The notes under the pieces: model-generated | Database searches by the model: none | Seen by the model: only the letters and a program-made list of their open reading frames with translations | Told to the model about the DNA's origin: nothing | In this document: piece by piece, positions 22,080 to 32,904 of the stretch | Position numbering within the stretch: position 1 is the stretch's first letter | Layout: the number at the start of each line of letters is the position of its first letter | Assembly: GCA_051453625.1 (NCBI GenBank) | Contig: JBOZIK010000001.1 | Coordinates: 4,079,814 to 4,143,813 of the forward strand | Direction of reading: 5' to 3' | Length of the DNA stretch: 64,000 nt | DNA from: Welwitschia mirabilis | Lineage: Eukaryota > Gnetophyta > Gnetopsida > Welwitschiales | Program-made: the position numbers and the translations under genes

Positions 22080-22760
22080 ATCAACTCATCCTTTCAAAAA
22101 CTCTTTCAAGAAATCCTAAGTATCCTAAGTTGTGGAAAGACCTACTTAAAAGAAAACAAAAATGTATTGTTCGTACTAGAGTCTTTCTTGCATAATCTAT
22201 ATTCAACTTAGTCATATAAAAAGCACCTAAATTTGAAGATCCTAAGGTAGCTATAGAGAGTGTTACTTTAGAAGGAAATAATAAAATAAACAAATCTTTA
22301 ATTGAACGAGGATCAAGTGTAAACACTATGCCTCTTCACATTTGTGAAGGACTGGGGTTAAAAAAAAGAATTAAACCTACATAAATCACCTTAGAATTAG
22401 CTGATATATTAAGAAGGAAAATTGTAGGGATTATTAAAAACTAAGTCATCCAAATAGAAGAATCCGTCTTACCCATATATCTAGTTATAAATGAAGTATA
22501 ACATGATGAAAGTTACCCACTACTTTTAGTAAGAGCCTTTTGTGCAACTATTCATTTCATTATAGATGCATGAACCAGATTAATGGAATGTCACATTGGT
22601 AATAATAAGTACACTATTAGGGTTTTTGATGCTATAGAAAAAGATATGGATAATGAAAGAAACTTAGAAAAAAGATCAAAACCAACTTTATTTGTATAAC
22701 ATCATCTAGTTGAAGAGATATTAAGAATATTATAAGAGTCAATTTTTCATAATATTTAAA
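22080..22760 (+). pseudogene. Aspartic protease of element C
   Basis: Frame with KVAIESVTLEGNNKINKSL, then LIERGSSVNTMPLHICEGL near 22295-22350, where ALIDxGxSVNxMPL is expected: the catalytic Asp is Glu and the block is otherwise well kept. LELADI and a tail with TIRVFDAIEKDMDNERNLE (near 22610-22665) follow. Upstream, NPKYPKLWKDLLKRKQK-like text near 22110-22165 matches KYAKLWKDLIRKKQK of element D. Several stops. Confidence 0.78.
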
Positions 22761-22869
22761 TAGAAATAAATATTTCTAATTACAGGGATGAAGAAGTGAA
22801 ATCTATTAATAGAAAAGAAGTCCAATATGTAAACTTAATTGAGAAAATATTTTATATGACTTATTTTTC

Positions 22870-23880
22870 ACTTCAGTTATCTAGATGACAATCATATACA
22901 ATAGTAAGAAAAAGTATAATTCAACAAAATAAAAATAAGAATAATGAAAAAAAGGAAAGATATAATTACTGATAATAAAAAAAATAGAAAGTACTTAATA
23001 CAAAAAGAATAAAGACAACAATAAGAAGAGAAATAATAATTAAGAACCTATAAAATATCAACCAAACTTGATGAAAAATAGAGCTATCCTTTCCAAAATA
23101 CTAATCCAATTTAAAAAAATTTCCCATGTTTCTCCATCCCATTCTCTTAAAAATATTTAAAGAAACATCTTTTCTTATTTTACCAAGTACACTTAATCTT
23201 ATTTATCTAATGATAATTTTTTTTTAAGTATGACTTGGGATATCTCAGACTTTTAAATTATAGAAAATTTTATCTTTTTGATTTTTCATACTTAAAGCTA
23301 AGACTTAGAAAAATTCTTAAGTATATTAAACCTAGCTTCATCATTCATCCTAAGAATCTTTCTTAAAATTTTTTTGATTCCTAATAGGACCATTAATCTT
23401 TTTCATTTTCAATATTAATCTTTAGATGAAATCTATATTTGGAATTCTTCATGTAATGAATTTGATAAGAGATTATTGTTCCATGAATTATCTAATCTCT
23501 TTATCTCTCAAATAGCAAATAAATGTTTTGGAGTTAAAATATAACTTCTCATGCATATATAACTTTTATATTTTATTACTTGATCTTTATTTGGTTTATT
23601 TCCCTTTTTTTGGAAGAAAATACAATTTCCTAGATCCTAAATAAATTCTTCTTTCTTTTTTCTTTTTTTCCTTGTAAATAAAGTGCTGAGTAGGACTTAG
23701 GATCTAAATAAAATTTGTTTTTAATTTTCTTTGGTATTTCGTTTTGATTTTATGATTGTTATGATTTTGTCTTTGATTTTTAATTTTTAATAAATTAATC
23801 TATAGATGGTTAGGTCCTTATATTTTAGAGAGAGTAAGTTTTTAGTGACTTACTTGAATTTTTTTATTTAAACACTAGGG
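22870..23880 (+). other. Type II replacement segment, copy in element C
   Basis: Occupies the place of RT, RNase H and integrase. It is collinear with 28970-29990 (minus) in element D and, for its 3' part, with 540-1080 (minus) in A. It starts just after a palindrome remnant near 22879-22910. A broken frame runs through it: NLMKNRAILSKILIQF near 23070-23115, LRLRKILKYIKPSFIIH near 23300-23350, and LDEIYIW plus KRLLFHELSNLFIS near 23430-23510. No RT, RNase H or integrase motif is seen and I do not recognise the protein. About 23880-23990 resembles the integrase C-terminal end of P (REIQK and ELSP areas). Confidence 0.65.
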
Positions 23881-23989
23881 GAATTCAAAAAAATGTATAA
23901 GAGTTGAACATCTGTGAGTTATTAAACTTTAAAAATGATATAAGTAATTGTTTTGAAAATTCTCCTATCATTATAAATTCTTTCTTAGC

Positions 23990-25328
23990 TAATTCTTTTA
24001 GTGGACATCATGTTATCACTTAAACATCTTTAAAACTTGACTAATGTTTCACTTTATGAAGTTACTATGACTAGTAATTTTTACTTATGCATTTCAAAAG
24101 TGATAAGATTGGATTCACATAATCTTAAGACATTAAAATATGTGTGAAATTTATTTTAAAGGAAGATGCTTTAGTTTTTTTATGTTTTCTCTTAATGGTA
24201 TGAGTTTTTGGTTGTTTGGGGGTGTTATTTNNNNNNNNNNNNNNNNNNNNNNNNNNNNNNNNNNNNNNNNNNNNNNNNNNNNNNNNNNNNNNNNNNNNNN
24301 NNNNNNNNAAAAAAAAAAAGAATAACGACCATGATCTATTATTTCTATGTTAAATACATGGTCATCATAATGTCCTACTATATTAGGATAATTTTTTTTA
24401 AAAGGGATCTTTCATAGTATTAGTAGCTATGGGAACCCCCATGGGGGATCAGTTGGCCATGCTTCATGAGTTCCTACTTCTTTGATGATAGTTTCACCCC
24501 TGTTCATCATGGAATAATAATAAATACTTTAAGGCTACAGGGTTAGTGGTGTCCCTAGTATCACTAGAGGCATTGTTTGTTTCCTAGACTAATTGAAATT
24601 ATAGTATTATCATATGGTCATTTCACTTTTGAGGATTCAGGTGTGCTTTGAGTTGTGAATAGGTGAGTCCATTTTTAAGTAGCTTTTAATCTTGTCATTT
24701 ATTATTTTTAAATAATAGTTGCTTAGCATCATCATAATCACTACCTTTTCAAGTGAAACTTTATGAAATTTTTGCATTATGACATGCATCATTAGTCAGG
24801 TAATTTTCTAATTTCTTTCTGAGGGTTTACTAAGTTAGAATTAAGAGTAGGCATATAATCTTCTATATATTTGTAGTTATCCATTTTTGTTTTGTTTTTC
24901 TTAAATGTCTTATTTTGTATTCTAAATTTCTTTTCATACATTTTCATCATAAATATGTAGGACTTAATCATTTATAGTTTTTTATTAATTTTTATTTTTA
25001 ACTTACACAGTCTTCTTTATAAATTTGATTTTCTTTTTAGTGCTTTTAGCAAATAATGCTTCTTAGTTTATGATGCTGATTTTTTCCATCTATTCTTTTA
25101 GTATCTTTTTTGAGTTTACTTTTCTTTAATTTTCCTTTTGAGTTTTTATGCATCATATTTTTTAATAGTTGTGAGTTCATGGCATATTTCATAATCTCCT
25201 TAGCTTGCTTCATTCACCTTCTTTGTCATGCCTTCTTCATCATGATTCTTAGCCATTTTCCATCTCTCAAACTTTTTGATAACTTTTTAAAACCTCCTTA
25301 ATGCTATCTAAGCTTAACTAATTCTATT
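23990..25328 (+). other. 3' non-coding region of element C, upstream piece
   Basis: Homologous to 7530-7590 and 9540-10650 of element P. Contains a 78-N gap (24231-24308), the conserved post-pol block 24355-24580 with the 12-bp perfect palindrome CCCCCATGGGGG at 24436-24447, and T-rich sequence. Interrupted at 25328 by element D. Confidence 0.65.
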
Positions 25329-26538
25329 TATTGTGATGCATATTTATGAAAATGTTACATCCTTAAATAAATTATATTAATCACAAATATATGCATAAAC
25401 ATAACATACTAATATAGATAGAAGTATACCTAGATGTCATAATTTGTTGAGGGCACTAGGCGAGAATAAACAGGATTGATTTTCATAACGTAAAGGTTAA
25501 AAATAAAAATCAATAATGCAAGAAAAGTAAACACATAATGTGAATGCAAATGCAATCTATTTTAAATGAAATATCTATTTGATTATTAAATCTTTATTAT
25601 TAAGATCAGCCTTGTATAACCTAGATCAATTAAGAAAATTATCACTAATCTTAACTAACCTAAGCTATGAAGTATGTTAAACAGAGTAGGAAAAACATGT
25701 AATGATTAATCTAGGAAATATAAAATGCAATGTAGGTTTCTAAAATAACATTTTTAACCTTAACAAAGATTGCCCTTGATTACCTATATCATAAATAAAA
25801 CTGTCATGAAATCATAAGCAACATAAATCATAAGGAAGATGTACATGAATAAATAACACTAGAGGAATATTTTCATTAAAATCAAATCAACATCCTATTA
25901 TAAAGTAGTACCTTGATGAAGGAGCCACAATCCAATACTAAAGAAAACCCCTCTCTATAATTAATGGATATACTTTGGCTCTTCAAGCTCCTATCACAAG
26001 AATTTATAATGCAATGAAGATCATTGAAGTTGAGGATAAAGGCCATATTTATTGACAATAATATAATTAAAAGTAGATAATTATAATAGATGTATGAGAA
26101 ATCATAATGATGCACAAAAAGTACATGACATATTACATAAGTTTAATGAAGTTTAGTACTTTAATTAAAATTAGATTATCATCCTAGTTATCATCCAAAT
26201 GATGGTTGGGATGATGCCATATTAAGAGAGTTCTATATTTAGCTTTCATGTTGATCTTGTTACATCCTAGTCAGCATGTGAATGGTATTGTCTAGGTGGT
26301 CATCCAAATGATTGAGGAGATGATAATCTTCTTCAAGCTCTTAATCAAGTAAATTTTTATTTGTAGAATATTAATTCCTTATTAAAACATTAAGTGTTAT
26401 AATTAATCCAAAATATTTGCAAAAGTGCTAGTATTTGTGCATTTCTATGATTTATTCTTTTATTCTTAAACCTATCTAAATGTCTTGCAAAACTACTTAA
26501 AATACCCCATTAAAAACATACAATTTGGTGTCATAACA
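25329..26538 (-). repeat. 3' LTR of element D
   Basis: 1210 bp; on the minus strand starts TGTTATGACACC directly after the purine tract. Family palindromes at 26176-26217 and 26287-26327. Open frames here (for example 25882-26115) have no support. Confidence 0.82.
26176..26327. repeat. Palindrome pair in U3 of the 3' LTR of element D
   Basis: 26176-26217 (TTATCATCCTAG, TTATCATCCAAATGATGG, TTGGGATGATG) and 26287-26327 (TTGTCTAGG, TCATCCAAATGA, GAGATGATAA). Starts are 111 bp apart. The same pair is at 33711 and 33824, 37624 and 37745, 60822 and 60935, 14940 and 15070, 18731 and 18826, 11650 and 11764. Confidence 0.75.
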
Positions 26539-26552
26539 TAGCCCTCCACTTA
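26539..26552 (-). promoter_or_regulatory. Polypurine tract of element D
   Basis: Minus strand TAAGTGGAGGGCTA, immediately before the LTR TG. Confidence 0.72.
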
Positions 26553-28960
26553 GTCCTGTCAATTCCTAATAAAGTTGGCAAAAAACTATAATTACAAGTC
26601 AAATTGACTAAGATAAAACACTAACTAGGAATATGTAAATTAAGTTCAGAAATCTCATTTTATGGGATAAAAAACTTAGAACCTAATAAATGAGAATGTT
26701 TATCTTGGTAGATGTTATGATGGTATTATCATCTAGAATATTGTCTGAACAATTATGGGGATAATAGGTTCTTAAAAATCAATTTGTAAAATTGATTTCC
26801 TATAATCATGTTCATTAAAAAATAAAATCATAATACTTAGCAGGATATTAGCCCCCCAGTCAAAACATCTGGTGCATTAAAAAGACAGAAATTGGATGTC
26901 ATAATAAAAATAATCATCATAAGATATGACCATAATAACTTACATAAATGATGTGCATGTATAGTAAAAAAATCAATAATTTAAAATTAATTTTCAACAA
27001 GAATTAAGTTTTAAACCATAATCAAAGACTATATTACCTTCAATCACGGTCTTAAGAACTTCTTGTATCATTCCTATAAGGAAAATAAACTACAAGTATT
27101 CTACTATTAATTACATGTTTTGTTAAATAATCTCTATAATATATATCACTCAAATTATAGGCATTCAGAATTTGATTAGTACACTACAACTATATCTCAC
27201 GAAAATATAAAAATAACCCTTAAAAATGTAAGGTTTAAACTTTTTTCTCAAAAGTATCTTATTCCCTTCCTCCCCCCCCCCTTCTCCCCCCCAACTCCTC
27301 CTCCTCCTCCCTTCCTTTCTATTAAGTGAATCAATAAGTCCTGTATTGCATTAAGGTAAGATGAAAAAGATCAATATGCAAGTTTAGTAAAAGTGAGTAA
27401 AATAGGAAAGACTGGGATCACTATATTGTACACAAAAAGAAGGGTTAGAAAGAGATAGAAAAAGATGGAACAAAAAGATGATGCACCTCATAAATTATCT
27501 ATGGATTATTTACCTAGTTATTTGGATAATAGGTAGGATAACACAATTTTTCAAAAGATTAAAAAATTTGGAATTATCAGCAAAAGTAATTAAGCTCATA
27601 TAGCATTATGTAGGTTTTAGAAAGTTATTAGAAAGTATGAAAGATGGGAAATGGCTAAGAATCATGATAAATAAGGCATGATAAAGGAGGTGATACCAAG
27701 CTAAGGAAGATAAATGTACTATAAACTTACAATTTATTAATTGCATTGAAACTCAAAAAGAAAATTAATGAACTAAAAGAATAGATGGAAAAATTACCAT
27801 AAAAAATTAAAGAAACATTATTTACAAAAAGAAACTTAACTGCTATAAACAAAAACTATAGATGAGAAATAAAAATTAAAAAGAAAACTATTAAATGATC
27901 AAGTCCTAAGCATTTATGATAAAAAAGTATGGAAATGACTTTGAAATACCAAAGGAAACAACTAAGGAAGAAAAAATAAAAATGAACAACTTAGGAACAT
28001 GAAGAATATTATATACCTACCCTAAATTCAAACATAGTAAACCCTCATTGAAGAAATCATAAAATCTCCTAATTAATGATGCATGACATAATGAAAAAAC
28101 TCCATAAAGTACCAATTGAATAGGTAGTGATTACCACAATGCCAAGTAATTAATATTTTCAAATAATGAATGGTAAAATTAAAAGCTACAATAGAAGAAC
28201 TCACCTACTCACATCCCAAAACACACCTAAAACCTTAAAAGTGAAGTGACTATATGGGAGTACTATAAGTACAATAAGTCTAGGAAATAAGCAATACCTC
28301 TAATGATACTAGGAACACCCCTGATCCTGTAGCCTCGAAGTATTTTATTTTAATCCATAATGAGGGGAGTGCAACCATAGTTAGAAAAATAGGAACATGT
28401 GAAGCATGACCAACTGATCCTCTAGTATAGTTCCTATAGCTACCAATATTACTAAAGGTTCCTTTTAAGAAAATTTACCCCAATGTGATAGGATATCATG
28501 GTGATCATGTAACTAGCACAGAAATATTAATCATGGTCATTATTCTTTTTTTTTTAAATATACTTCTTTAAATTAAATTCCACATGACCAAACTCATCAA
28601 GACCAAGGTGAAGAAATGAGAAGAAAAATAACAAAATAATTAAATATTTAAATCATTGGAAGAAAACACAAAAAATAAAGCATCTTCCCTTAAATGAAGT
28701 TTATAGATATTTGAATGTCTTAATATTAGATGAATCTAATTTTATTACTTTGAAATGTCCAAGTAAANNNNNNNNNNGACTAACCATGGTAAATTCATAA
28801 AGTAAATCATAAGTTAAGTTAAATATGTTGAAGTAATAGCATGACATCTAACAAAAGAATAAGCTAAGAAATAATTCAGATAATGGTAGGATAACATTCA
28901 AAACAATTACTTCTATCATGTTTAAGATCTTTTGATAATTCATGGATTTTTAGGGATTCT
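26553..28960 (-). other. 3' non-coding region of element D
   Basis: Collinear with the 3' regions of P and C. Contains palindromes at 26724-26768 and 27512-27544, the G-rich tract (minus strand) at 27264-27316, the conserved post-pol block at 28250-28500, and a 10-N gap at 28768-28777. No coding frame supported. Confidence 0.65.
27264..27316 (-). repeat. Purine-only G-rich tract with G-quadruplex potential on the element's sense strand
   Basis: On the plus strand C10 (27272-27281), TTCT, C7 (27286-27292), then CTC-type triplets; the sense strand of element D is therefore G-rich with GGG-or-longer runs. It is out of keeping with the surrounding AT-rich DNA. Confidence 0.7.
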
Positions 28961-28969
28961 TCATTTTTC

Positions 28970-29990
28970 AAATTTCCTTAGTTTTTAAATCAAAAATCTT
29001 AACTAAGTCATTCAAAATGTACTTTCTTGAAAAGATAAGAGCCTAATCATCTAGAGATTAATTTATTGAAATAAAAACCAAAGAGAAAAATATAATAACA
29101 TAAAATAAAAATAAAATATAAAGTCAAATAAAAAATGTTCCATTTAAATATTAATTCCTATCTAAAACTTTATTTGCAATAAGGAAAAGAAAGAATAATT
29201 TATTTCAATCCTAGGATAATGTACTTTCTCAAAAAAAATAAGGACCAAATCAAATAAAGACCAATTGATAAAACATGAAAGGCATATATGCATGAAAAGC
29301 TAATATTTTGGCTCATAAGATTTATTTGCAATATAAGAGATAAAAGGTTTATATAATTCATGGAAGAACAATCTCTTACCAAACTCATGATATAAAGAAT
29401 TTCAAATATAGATTTCATCTAAAAATTGATATTGAGGATGAGAAATATTAATGGATCTATTAGGAATCAAAAAAATTAGAGAAAGCTTCTTACGATGAAT
29501 GATTAAGGTAGGATTAATATACTTAAGAATTTTTCTAAGTCTCAGCTTAAAGTATGAATTATTAAAAAGATAAAATTTCTATAATTTAGAAGTTCAATAT
29601 TTTTGAATTTATTATTTTAAAAAGATTTATCATTAAAAGCTAAAGTGAACTTGGTATAAAAGGAAATAATGTTTCTTTGAATATTTTTAAGAGAATGAAA
29701 TGAAGAAATATTAGAAGATTTTCTAAATTGGATTATCGTCTTGGAAATGATAGATTTATTTTTCACTAAGTTTGATTGAGATTTTTTTATATTTCTCATT
29801 ACTCCTCCTTTTTTCTTTATTGTTTTTGATCTTACTATGTTGAATCTTTTTTATATTTCTCTAATTAGTAACTTTATCTTTCCCTTTATCATTATTTTTA
29901 TTTCTCTTTTTTTGATTTTTATATTTCTAACTATCATCCTACTCTATCATCCAAATGACAGGGGTGAATGATGAGGCTTATAGTAAAACG
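28970..29990 (-). other. Type II replacement segment, copy in element D
   Basis: Collinear with 22880-23880 in element C. The best frame is 29617-29799 (60 codons: NLVKNKSIISKTIIQF and FHSLKNIQRNIISF), followed in other frames by LRLRKILKYI near 29510-29540, LDEIYI and KRLFFHELYKPFIS near 29340-29420, and LFMHICLSCFINWSLF near 29250-29300. An out-of-frame open stretch at 29200-29418 overlaps it. No known domain is recognised. The shared frame in two copies suggests that a protein was once encoded. Confidence 0.65.
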
Positions 29991-30119
29991 TTTTAATTAA
30001 GTTCACTTCTTTATCCTTGTGATTAAAGCCATTTACTTTTATTAGACTTTTGTGAAAAGTCAAGTCTTGTAGTATTCTTAATCTCTCTCTAACTGAATGA
30101 TGTTAAATAAAGTTAGTTT

Positions 30120-30710
30120 AGCTCTTTTTTCTAGATTTTCTTCATCACCTATATCTTTCTCTATAGCATCAAAAACTTTAATAGTATATCTCTTATTAGC
30201 AATGTGACATTCAATTAATTCAGTTCGTGTATCTATGATGTAATGGGCAGTTTTACAAAAGGTTTTTCCTAAAAGTAGTGAATACTTTCCGTTATGCTAT
30301 ACTTCAATTATAAACATATCTATGGGGTAGAAGGCTCCTTTTATTTAAATAACTAAGTTTTTAATAATCCCTACAGGTTTTCTAGTCAATGTATCAACTA
30401 ATTCTAAGGTGATTTGTATAGGTTTAATTCTTTCTTCTAGCCCAAATCTTTTACAAATGTAAAGAGGTATGATATCTACACTTGCTCCTATATCAATAAA
30501 GCTTTTTTGATTTTCTTATTCCCTTCTAAAGTAGCACTTACTATAGCTACCACGTGATCTTTAAATTTAGGTGCTTTGTTTATGACTAAGTTGAAAATGT
30601 ATTGTGCAAGAAAAACTCTACTAGAAATAGTATGTTTTTGTTTTTTTCTAATTAGATCTTTCCACAACTTAGCATACTTAGGATTTTCTTGCAAGAGTTT
30701 CTAAAAAAGG
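30120..30710 (-). pseudogene. Aspartic protease of element D
   Basis: The open stretch 30488-30694 reads MQENPKYAKLWKDLIRKKQK, then ATLEGNKKIKKALL. One base out of frame it continues as DIGASVDIIPLYICKRFGL (near 30430-30490), so here the catalytic DxGAS block is intact: the best preserved of the protease copies. LELVDTLTRKPVGIIKN and a tail TIKVFDAIEKDIGDEEN (near 30150-30200) follow. The frameshift before the active site and later stops inactivate it. Confidence 0.8.
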
Positions 30711-31189
30711 GAGTTAATATCAACATCTTGCATTAAAGCTTTTAAGTATTTATTAAAAACAAGATTTGTATTTAGTCTATCAAGCTAAGGAGTAGCTTAT
30801 CTTTTCCTTTTATTTTTTCATAAAGGCTTATCTAATGTTGAAGGGAAATTATATGATTCTAAGATTTTATATCCTCCCTCTCCTTATCTTTCTCAACATT
30901 TTTAGAAGTTAAAGTTTCATGAATAGGTGGTGGTGTATAAATTATTTTGCAATCTCTTTTTACTTCATTTGGATTCGGAAAAGTTTGAGTTGTAAGAGAT
31001 CCTTGTAATCTTCGAAGGGCTAACAACTGATTACTAAAATATCTTAACTAAATTTCTAATGTTTCTATTAGTTTTACTTAAATCTTTTATACTTAGTTCA
31101 TTTTAATTTTAAGTACTTAGTTATTTGATTGGAAATTTAAATTATTTAATATATTCTCAAAAGGTTTTTAATTATTTTACCCACTTATT

Positions 31190-32220
31190 TCTTGTTGACA
31201 TTTCATTTGATTTTGAAAATTTGGGCCTTTGGTTAAATGCACATACTTATTCAAGTACTTTCTCTTTACATGAAGGTAATAAGGAATATTTTTTTATTAC
31301 GTGAGAGTTATCTTGATAAATATATCATGTTGATATTACACTCTTTTCATTTGCTACTTTTTCATTTAGAGTCATTTGATTGTATTTCTCCAATGTAGTA
31401 GTGAAATTCTTGATTACTTTTGTTGAATTATTTTGTTATTTATTATTATCATATTTCACTTATTTTAAATTTTTTATCATTTACTATACAATTTAAATTT
31501 TTTTAAAAACTTGATTTAGGTCAAGTCTAACCAAATTTTAATATGATTTTCCAACAATGTTCATGCATTTTCTCAATCTAAACTTATTAAATTGCCATCA
31601 CACAAAAAATCTATAGGTTGTTTGGTTTTTCTATTTAGTCCACTATAAAAATAATGTATTAATTGTTCTTTAGGAAGTTTATTAACAGGATTAGAATGAG
31701 TTGCTATATTGAATCATTCATATGTTATAGAATAATCTTCATTAGGTTGTTGTTGGAAATTTGTGACTTCTTTTTTTCTTTTTCTTATTGTGCTTTCACT
31801 CATGAATCTTTTGATAAAATCATCTTATACTTGACTTAATATTTTAATACTTTTATGTTATATAGATTTAAGCCAAAGTTTTAATCTGTCTTTAAGTGTA
31901 ATAGGAAAAATAATCATGTAATTTCTATCACTAGTTCATCTTTTTTCATTTCTTGAAGTGAGCTCTAATTGTCCTATGTTAGCAAAATTTTGAAAAGGAT
32001 CTTCATTAGGTTCTCCTAAAAATGTTGAATTAGAATTTAATTTTTTTAGATATACATCATCACCAGAAGGTAGATTAAAAGTGTTTTGTATTTCATGTTT
32101 TCTATGGGCTATTAAATCTCTAAGTTTAATATTTGCATTAGATGTGTATGCATTAGGAGTTCTTATCATGGTTGGGGTATTGGATGATGCTACTTGCTTT
32201 TACTTTTGCCTCGTATTCAA
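31190..32220 (-). pseudogene. Gag of element D
   Basis: The open N-terminal stretch 31936-32169 (77 codons) contains HRKHEIQNTFNLPSGDDVYL and FLGEPNEDPFQNFANIGQ. The capsid core is broken. The nucleocapsid knuckle near 31290-31340 keeps only the His: the first Cys is a TGA stop and the second and last Cys codons are TAT. Homologous to gag in A, B and C. Confidence 0.78.
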
Positions 32221-32229
32221 AATAGATTT

Positions 32230-32880
32230 AAAAAAATGATTCACTTCTAAACTATTGCTTTTTTGAAAAATAATACTTTGTTATAATAAAAGTTGAAAAA
32301 TTTTTGTTTAATTCTTGGAATTCTTTATTTACTTGGGTGTGCATACTTAAAATAAGTTTGAATTCAACAAGATCTTCTCTAATATTTTTCTTAATTAGGC
32401 TTCACTTCATATGACACTTTGTCATTTTATCTAAGTGTACTATGTCCCTACATGATCAATTATGTTTTTGCAATCTCGCCTCTATCATTGTTCAGGTGAT
32501 AACTTGGATGACTACTATATAGAAAACAAAAATAAAAAACTAAAAATAGAGAAAAATAAAAATAAAACTAAAACCAAAACTGATAGTCATTTATCTATGT
32601 TATTTTAATGATAGAGGAGATGATATCAATTTATTATATGATAGAAAACCAAAAATTAAAATCATAGAAATTTTAGAAAAACCCTAATCCTTTGCATTGT
32701 CCGCTTATGTTATCTGAGAAACAAATAGGATGATAGGCTTAAAAAATAAAAAAATACCAAAAAATGTGGAAATAAAAACTATGATATTTATAATAAAAAT
32801 ATAATGCTATCATAAACAAATACCTGAATTAAAATCCAAAGCACTTATCTAGGTAATTATAATTCTTGAACTCCTTGCGA
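32230..32880 (-). other. Leader of element D
   Basis: Non-coding, A-rich on the plus strand, with palindromes near 32478-32512, 32585-32629 and 32696-32737. Confidence 0.6.
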
Positions 32881-32881
32881 T

Positions 32882-32901
32882 CTTTCCTAGTAACAATGCC
32901 A
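32882..32901 (-). promoter_or_regulatory. Primer-binding site of element D
   Basis: Minus strand TGGCATTGTTACTAGGAAAG, 3 nt from the LTR. Transitions only relative to TGGCGCCGTTGCCGGGGA over the first 18 bases. Confidence 0.75.
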
Positions 32902-32904
32902 AGA

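Noticed and set aside
22870-23880. Replacement segment as a highly diverged reverse transcriptase
   Set aside because: No xxDD, FGL or SGY blocks could be found in any frame, although P's RT, equally decayed, still shows them.
25110-25301. 63-codon Phe/Leu-rich plus-strand frame resembling a membrane peptide
   Set aside because: It lies in T-rich 3' non-coding sequence of element C; hydrophobic codons are expected from T-rich DNA, and there is no conservation in P.
29200-29418. 72-codon frame as an independent gene
   Set aside because: It overlaps, in another frame, the words LDEIYI and KRLFFHEL shared with element C; the shared frame is the better candidate.
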